This document shows positions 59,587-64,000 of a stretch of DNA of 64,000 nt, one piece after another. A model generated the notes under the pieces. That model saw only the letters and a list, made by a program, of their open reading frames with translations. It had not been told where the DNA came from and made no database searches. Both the position numbers and the translations under genes were made by a program. Each line of letters begins with the position of its first letter. The first letter of the stretch is position 1. The stretch is from Mycoplasmopsis equigenitalium. Lineage in GTDB: Bacteria; Bacillota_I; Bacilli_A; Mycoplasmatales; Metamycoplasmataceae. Location: assembly GCF_024498255.1 (NCBI RefSeq), contig NZ_CP101808.1, forward strand, positions 695,345-759,344, given 5' to 3'.

Positions 59587-59599
59587 ATGCCCTGGGCAT
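59587..59599. promoter_or_regulatory. GC-rich palindrome between ktrA and ktrB
   Basis: ATGCCC-T-GGGCAT, a perfect palindrome around one central base, in the 76-bp gap between the divergent K+ transport genes. It is unusually GC-rich for this genome and sits near the ribosome binding site of ktrA. A possible operator shared by both genes. Confidence 0.45.
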
Positions 59600-59640
59600 A
59601 AAATAAGATATATACTAATAATAGTATAAAATATAGAATT

Positions 59641-61137
59641 ATGAAAAATAATAAATTCCAATTATTATCATCACGTTTTCAAAACAAGCGTTCAAACAAA
59701 AAAAAGATTAAATACATTTTCTTTGTGTATTTTTTAATTGTCTTGATTGCATCGTTAATTCTATTTTTTCCTTGGGCACACAGTGGGAACGAAACAATAA
59801 ACTATGGCGATGCGCTATTTACAAGTGCTAGTGCTTTTAGTGATACCGGATTAATTACGGTCACAACACGAAATGCTTGAAATATGTTTGGTCAAGCAAT
59901 TATCGCAACTTTAATCTTTATTGGTGGAATTGGATTCTTTGCTTTAAAAATCTTTATTATTAATTATCTTTTCAAAATCAAAACATATGATTTTTCACAA
60001 CGTGAATTATTAAACGCTGAACGGGGCGACACTACTCGTCAAACTAGTGATTTGGTTATTAGTAGTATTAACTTTATTATTGGAACATTAATTATTGGCG
60101 GAATTTCTTTAACTTTATATTTTTACTTTGTGCCAAACAAACCGCTTGCAAGCCTGGATACTAGCGCTTTACCAGAAAGCCCCTACCATAATGCTTCGCT
60201 CGCCTGTCGTTTTGGTTTTTTTCACGCCATTAGTGCCCTTAATAATGCTGGTTTTGATATTATGGGTAAACACTCGATAGCACCTTATTACTACAACTTT
60301 GGGCTTCATGTTATCTTTCTAGTTCTTTTTTTAATTGGTGGCATAGGTTACCCTGTAATCTACGATTTTATTATGTTTGTTAAATTCCGTTTTAACAAAA
60401 AAAATAAAGGAGTACATTACAAATGATCGCTAATTTCAAAAGTTAGTGTTACCACCTACTTTATTGTTTCATTAATTGGTTTTTTAATTGTGATTACTAT
60501 CGAAATGGGTGGTAACACTAAATATTGAAAAGATGAAGCTTTGGGTGATAAATGAAGTAAAACTTGGGTGATGTTTTTCTCAACATTTTCTACAAGAAGT
60601 GCCGGTTTTGCGGTTACAGATATGAATAACTTTTCGCCTGCTACACTAATTATTTTTAGTATCTTAATGTTTATCGGAGCTGCTCCCGCTTCGACGGGTG
60701 GTGGAATTAGAACTACTACCTTTGCTGTAGTTTTTATCTCATTATTTTCAAAAATGCTTGGTTACAAATCAACCAGAATGTTCAAACGGAAAATTGTTAA
60801 TGACCGGGTTCAAATGGCTTCAAACATTTTTATGATTAGTTTATTTTTAATTATTATTGGCACACTTGTTCTTCATTCGTCGCTTGATATTTACAATGGC
60901 AAATTACCTGATACATATAGTTCGGCACACCTTTTATTTGAAACAGCTTCCGCCTTTGGAACAACAGGTTTAAGTACCGGAATCACCGCAATGCTTAATC
61001 TGCCTTCGAAATTAATGTTAATCTTAATTATGTTTATTGGTCAGTTCGGAATTTCAAGTACAATCCTTGTTTGAAAAGATCGAAGTTCAAAAGAAAACTA
61101 TTACGAATATATTGAAGAAAATATTGCGCTTGGATAG
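59641..61137 (+). CDS. ktrB: Potassium channel subunit KtrB/TrkH
   Basis: 498 aa membrane protein forming the K+-conducting pore. Four pseudo-repeats with P-loop glycines: SASAFSDTGLIT (about 61-72), ISALNNAGFDI (about 197-207), STFSTRSAGFAV (about 312-323) and ETASAFGTTGLST (about 433-445). The gate-like loop between them (MFIGAAPASTGGGIRTTT, about 348) is present. About eight to ten membrane segments. No ribosome binding site; TATAAA at 59625-59630 ends 10 nt before ATG, so a leaderless or nearly leaderless mRNA is likely. TGA and TGG Trp codons both occur. Confidence 0.92.
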
Positions 61138-61230
61138 CAATATTTTTTATATAAATATATATAATATATAGTAATAATTTATTATTAATTATTTATATAA
61201 AAGAAAGTTATCAGTTAAATAGGAGTTAAT

Positions 61231-63915
61231 ATGTTATTTTTAGATGATGAAGAAGAAAAAAAAGTAAATGATAACGAAACTGAAGAATATGATGATGAGG
61301 AAATCAAAACAGTCTTTAGTGATGATAAACCAAAAGAAGAATTAGAAGATGAAGAGGAAGAAAATCTTCCCCAAAATGCTGCGGGATATCAGGTAGAATC
61401 AGCAATTATTGAAGAACCTACCCAAGGTCTTTACCCTCGCGAAATTCGTGAAGAAATGAAAAATTCGTTCCTTGATTATGCAATGAGCGTTATTGTTTCA
61501 CGGGCACTACCTGATGTTCGCGATGGTTTAAAACCTGTTCACCGAAGAATTTTACACGGGATGAATGAACTGGGAATTACTTACTCAAGTGCGCACAAAA
61601 AATCAGCGAGAATTGTTGGTGATGTTTTAGGGAAATACCACCCACACGGTGATAGCTCTGTGTATGAAGCAATGGTGCGTTTGGCTCAGGATTTTTCTCT
61701 TCGTTATCCATTAATTGATGGTCACGGAAACTTTGGTAGCATTGATGGCGACCCCGCTGCTGCGATGCGTTATACTGAAGCAAGAATGTCAAAAATTGCT
61801 GCTGAAATGCTTGATGGAATCAAGAAAAATACAGTTGATTTTGTTGATAACTATGATGCCAGCGAATTAGAACCTGTTGTTCTACCTTCGCGTTTCCCAA
61901 ATATTTTAGTTTCTGGCGCAACCGGAATTGCGGTTGGGATGGCAACCTCAATTCCTCCTCACAACCTTGGCGAAACAATTGATGCCACAATTGCGCTTGC
62001 CAGAAATCCAGAAATTACCATTGAAGAATTAATGCAATTTGTTAAAGGACCCGACTTCCCAACCGGAGCAGAAATTCTTGGTAAACGTGGTATTTTTGAG
62101 ACCTATATGACTGGTCGTGGCACAATTCCGGTGCGTAGCAAAGCTAAAATTGAAACACTAGCAAGTGGTAAGTCAAAAATTATTATTACCGAAATTCCTT
62201 ACGAAATTAAGAAAACAACAATCATTGAAAAGATTGCTGAATTAGTTAAAAATAAAGCAATCGAAGGTATTACCGATCTTCGTGATGAATCAAATAAAGA
62301 CGGAATTCGAATCGTAATTTTAATTAAGAAAAACACCGAACCTAACATTGTGCTTAACCAACTTTATCGTCAAACTCCGCTTCAAACTAATTACAACGCA
62401 AACATTGTTGCGCTAGTTAAAGGTGAGCCTAAATTACTTAATCTAAAAGAAACACTTGAGTATTATCTTGAACACCAATACGATGTTGTAACAAGACGTT
62501 TAAAATTTGACCTTGAAAAAAATGAAGCAAGATTATTAATCTTAGAAGGTTTAAAAATTGCCGTTGATAACATTGACGAAGTTGTTCAAATTATTAAAAG
62601 ATCGGCTAACGACCAAGACGCAATTGAGCGTTTAATGAAACGCTTTGAACTTGTTGAAATTCAAGCCAAATCAATTGTTGATATGCGTCTAGGTCGTTTG
62701 ACTGGACTTGCAATCGACCGTATGAATGAAGAAATTGCAATGCTTGAAGCTGAAATTAGTAAGATCAAAGCAATTCTTGCAAGTCGCGAATTACTTACCG
62801 ATTTAATTGTTGATGAATTAGCAGCAATTAAAGAAAAATACGCTGATAAACGTCGTACCATTGTCAACGAATCGGCATCAGTTCAAATCTCAGATGAAGA
62901 TTTAATTCCTGAACGCGAAATTGTTATTTCACTTAGCTCAAAAGGTTATGTAAAAAGAACAGATTTAATGCAATACCGCGCACAAAGACGTGGTGGTGTT
63001 GGTGCTAAAGGAATGCAAACTTATCAAGATGATGATGTTGAACAATTAATTATTACTACAACGCACATCGACTTATTAATTTTCACTTCGCTTGGTCGAA
63101 TTTATCGGATTCGTGCTCTTCAAATTCCGGAACAAGGTAAAAATTCAAAAGGTCTACCATTTGTTAACATTATTGATTTAATGGCTGAAGAACGAGTAAT
63201 CTCAATTATCGCTAATAATGACTATGATGATCACAATTATCTTGTAACTGTTACAAAACAAGGAATGATTAAAAAGACACCAATTTCTGAATATAGAAGA
63301 ATTAATGCTAACGGAAAAATTGCTTTAGGTCTTAAAGAAGAAGATGAAGTAATTCGGGCAATGATCGTTGATGAAAACAAAGATATTGTAATCGCATCAA
63401 ACGATGGTAGCCTAGCACGTTTTGCTTGTGGTGACATTCGTCAAAGCGGAAGAACCGCAATTGGTGTTATTGGTATGCGTCTTAGAGAGGATGCTTATGT
63501 TGTTTCTGCTAGCCATAGTGGTGAAGGTGACTTTATTCTTTCACTTGGTGATAAAGGATTTGGTAAAAAAACTATTGCAGACGAATATAGAAAAACCAAA
63601 CGTGGTGCACGTGGGGTACACACCCTTAACACTGACAAAGCCGGTGATTTAATTGGTTGTCGTTACATCAAAGGTGATGAAGACATTATTCTGCTTAACA
63701 ATAAAGGAATGACAATTCGAATCAGTGGTGATGAAATTCCAGTAATTGGTCGTTTTGCTAAAGGTGTAAAAGTTATTAGTCTCAAACGTAACGAAACCTT
63801 AAAGGCCTTTGAAATTGTTGATAGCAAAGGTATTGAGGAAGAAGCGGAAGCAGAATACCAAAGAACTCAGGAAGTATTACTCAGTCAACGTAGCGAAGAC
63901 AACGATGATGAGTAA
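61231..63915 (+). CDS. gyrA: DNA gyrase subunit A
   Basis: 894 aa type IIA topoisomerase subunit that introduces negative supercoils with GyrB. A roughly 65-residue acidic extension precedes the normal N-terminus ([20 protein letters not shown]). The catalytic Tyr is in [10 protein letters not shown] (about 180). The quinolone-pocket stretch reads HGDSSVYE, with Ser at the E. coli S83 position and Glu at the D87 position. The GyrA box [10 protein letters not shown] (about 585) marks it as gyrA rather than parC. Start has AGGAG 8 nt before ATG. No Trp is coded by TGA here, so the frame is uninterrupted. Confidence 0.95.
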   Translation: MLFLDDEEEKKVNDNETEEYDDEEIKTVFSDDKPKEELEDEEEENLPQNAAGYQVESAIIEEPTQGLYPREIREEMKNSFLDYAMSVIVSRALPDVRDGLKPVHRRILHGMNELGITYSSAHKKSARIVGDVLGKYHPHGDSSVYEAMVRLAQDFSLRYPLIDGHGNFGSIDGDPAAAMRYTEARMSKIAAEMLDGIKKNTVDFVDNYDASELEPVVLPSRFPNILVSGATGIAVGMATSIPPHNLGETIDATIALARNPEITIEELMQFVKGPDFPTGAEILGKRGIFETYMTGRGTIPVRSKAKIETLASGKSKIIITEIPYEIKKTTIIEKIAELVKNKAIEGITDLRDESNKDGIRIVILIKKNTEPNIVLNQLYRQTPLQTNYNANIVALVKGEPKLLNLKETLEYYLEHQYDVVTRRLKFDLEKNEARLLILEGLKIAVDNIDEVVQIIKRSANDQDAIERLMKRFELVEIQAKSIVDMRLGRLTGLAIDRMNEEIAMLEAEISKIKAILASRELLTDLIVDELAAIKEKYADKRRTIVNESASVQISDEDLIPEREIVISLSSKGYVKRTDLMQYRAQRRGGVGAKGMQTYQDDDVEQLIITTTHIDLLIFTSLGRIYRIRALQIPEQGKNSKGLPFVNIIDLMAEERVISIIANNDYDDHNYLVTVTKQGMIKKTPISEYRRINANGKIALGLKEEDEVIRAMIVDENKDIVIASNDGSLARFACGDIRQSGRTAIGVIGMRLREDAYVVSASHSGEGDFILSLGDKGFGKKTIADEYRKTKRGARGVHTLNTDKAGDLIGCRYIKGDEDIILLNNKGMTIRISGDEIPVIGRFAKGVKVISLKRNETLKAFEIVDSKGIEEEAEAEYQRTQEVLLSQRSEDNDDE

Positions 63916-63917
63916 TG

Positions 63918-63942
63918 AAAAAGAAGCAAGTCGCTTCTTTTT
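63918..63942. terminator. Terminator after gyrA, probably bidirectional
   Basis: AAAAAGAAGC (63918-63927) with GCTTCTTTTT (63933-63942), T-run following. A-run on the other side lets it serve the convergent minus-strand gene as well. Confidence 0.88.
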
Positions 63943-64000
63943 TTATTCGCTAAAAAGATATGGTAAGACAATATCTAAGTGTTTTTTTAAAATATCTTCA
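63943..64000 (-). CDS. C-terminal end of a minus-strand gene (runs off window)
   Basis: The last 18 codons and a TAA stop of a possible gene (…EDILKKHLDIVLPYLFSE). The stop is one base past the gyrA terminator, the usual arrangement for convergent genes in this window. Too short to identify. Confidence 0.4.
   Translation of the reverse strand, partial: EDILKKHLDIVLPYLFSE

Overview
The window comes from a wall-less mollicute of the Mycoplasma hominis group (Mycoplasmopsis/Metamycoplasma-like; species not determinable from sequence alone). It is very AT-rich. TGA must be read as Trp: nearly every long gene is open only under that code, and in-frame TGA falls where the family has Trp (for example NWKMN and EPIW in tpiA, and Trp just before the second catalytic part of ftsY). 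Other mycoplasma hallmarks are P37- and P68-type lipoproteins, lipoprotein-17-like repeat surface proteins, and 1-20 nt gene overlaps. All coordinates below use the TGA=Trp code, so most genes are longer than standard-code translation suggests.

Layout. 1-2.5 kb: two lipoproteins on the minus strand. 2.7-4.6 kb: two tandem DHH phosphoesterases, then tRNA-Tyr and tRNA-Gln. 4.9-19.6 kb: a surface-protein island with three minus-strand membrane genes plus a 1856-aa repeat protein, divergent from two plus-strand repeat proteins. 19.7-28.9 kb: a conserved housekeeping block (Asp23/Gls24 protein, fakA, plsX, rnc, smc; tpiA inverted; ftsY, ylxM-like, rbfA). 28.9-32.9 kb: a choline-kinase-like gene, then a three-gene operon (PHP phosphoesterase, SMC/ABC-like ATPase, small protein) preceded by a purine (guanine-type) riboswitch. 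32.9-42.1 kb: an ABC ATPase and a 2796-aa FtsX-type permease. 42.3-52.2 kb: ftsH, tilS, pth; membrane proteins, a HAD phosphatase, pgsA; a DUF1934-like gene, gltX, a dUTPase-like gene and a third DHH protein. 52.2-56.5 kb: a P37/P29/P69-type transporter. 56.7-63.9 kb: mscL, aspS, ktrA divergent from ktrB, then gyrA.

How genes work together. FakA and PlsX activate scavenged fatty acids and PgsA makes phosphatidylglycerol phosphate. FtsY, FtsH and the large ABC permease serve membrane protein traffic and quality control. KtrA/KtrB form a K+ uptake system and MscL handles osmotic release. The repeat proteins probably coat the cell.

The most unusual part is 29.8-32.9 kb. A split PHP plus ATPase pair resembling the fused TrlF-type proteins, with a small partner gene, sits downstream of its own candidate promoter, a well-formed guanine-type aptamer and an intrinsic terminator. 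A second theme is leaderless transcription: several genes have a TATAAT box 6-10 nt before ATG and no ribosome binding site.
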